Source: Nocardioidaceae bacterium | GTDB lineage: Bacteria > Actinomycetota > Actinomycetes > Propionibacteriales > Nocardioidaceae | Direction: 5' to 3' | NCBI GenBank assembly: GCA_013811715.1 | Contig: JACCUS010000058.1 | Span: forward strand, 1-24,819 | Length of the DNA stretch: 24,819 bases | Made by a program: the position numbers and the translations under genes | Shown: one piece after another, positions 24,696-24,819 of the stretch | Layout of the letters: the number at the start of each line of letters is the position of its first letter | Position numbering within the stretch: the stretch's first letter is position 1 | Notes under the pieces: generated by a model | Database searches by the model: none | Told to the model about the DNA's origin: nothing | The model's input: only the letters and a program-made list of their open reading frames with translations

Positions 24696-24819
24696 CTACT
24701 CGCTGACCACCACGTCGTCGGCCTGGACGTAGTAGAACCGGTGGCCGAACCAGATCTGGTAGTACTTCGTCTCGCCCACCACCTGGGTGTCGTCCATCGC
24801 GACCTCCGGACCGTAGTCG
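24696..24819 (-). CDS. C-terminal 40 codons of an unidentified exported protein (cut by window edge)
   Basis: The minus strand reads from the window edge to a TAG at 24696-24698. The visible tail, including TKYYQIWFGHRFYYVQADDV, resembles the SH3-like or small beta-barrel ends seen on secreted actinobacterial hydrolases and peptidases. That likeness is from memory and the catalytic part is outside the window, so no function is assigned. Confidence 0.6.
   Translation of the reverse strand, partial: DYGPEVAMDDTQVVGETKYYQIWFGHRFYYVQADDVVVSE

Overview
The window is chromosomal DNA from a high-GC actinobacterium. GTG starts are frequent, many adjacent genes overlap by four bases (ATGA or GTGA), the LexA box is of the mycobacterial type (TCGAAC-N4-GTTCGA), and DUF3040 and DUF6504 proteins are present. 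Together with a DAP-type MurE and a MoxR-DUF58-transglutaminase operon, this fits the Propionibacteriales, perhaps Nocardioidaceae. The genus is an inference, not something read from the sequence.

Region 1 (1-8691, minus strand) is the first half of a division and cell wall (dcw) cluster. In transcription order it holds mraZ, a small one-helix membrane protein, rsmH, ftsL, ftsI, murE, murF, mraY and the first 41 codons of murD. From rsmH to murD nearly every junction overlaps, so this is one tightly coupled operon. The mraZ promoter carries four GTGGNG boxes spaced exactly 10 bp apart, which is the expected layout of an MraZ autoregulatory operator.

Region 2 (8692-15258) starts with a gene-free divergent spacer of about 480 bp. 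A plus-strand operon follows: a MoxR AAA+ ATPase, a DUF58 protein and a membrane transglutaminase-like protein. Next come a convergent DUF3040 membrane protein and a secreted L,D-transpeptidase with a peptidoglycan-binding domain. Most products here act at the envelope.

Region 3 (15240-21862, minus strand) is a mutagenic DNA-damage block. A LexA box lies upstream of a DUF6504 gene that overlaps dnaE2 by ATGA. A SAM-dependent methyltransferase and a catalytically intact Y-family polymerase (DinB) follow. The imuA/imuB partners usually associated with DnaE2 are not in the window. An 11-bp perfect inverted repeat, exactly 54 bp (18 codons) end to end, sits in frame in a low-complexity linker of dnaE2.

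Region 4 (21863-24819) encodes exported or surface proteins: a choice-of-anchor-B/LVIVD-type propeller protein, a membrane-anchored Thr/Pro-rich stalk protein with a C-terminal beta domain, and the C-terminus of a minus-strand gene. Hairpins separate these genes. I found no rRNA, tRNA, insertion sequence, prophage or CRISPR array.
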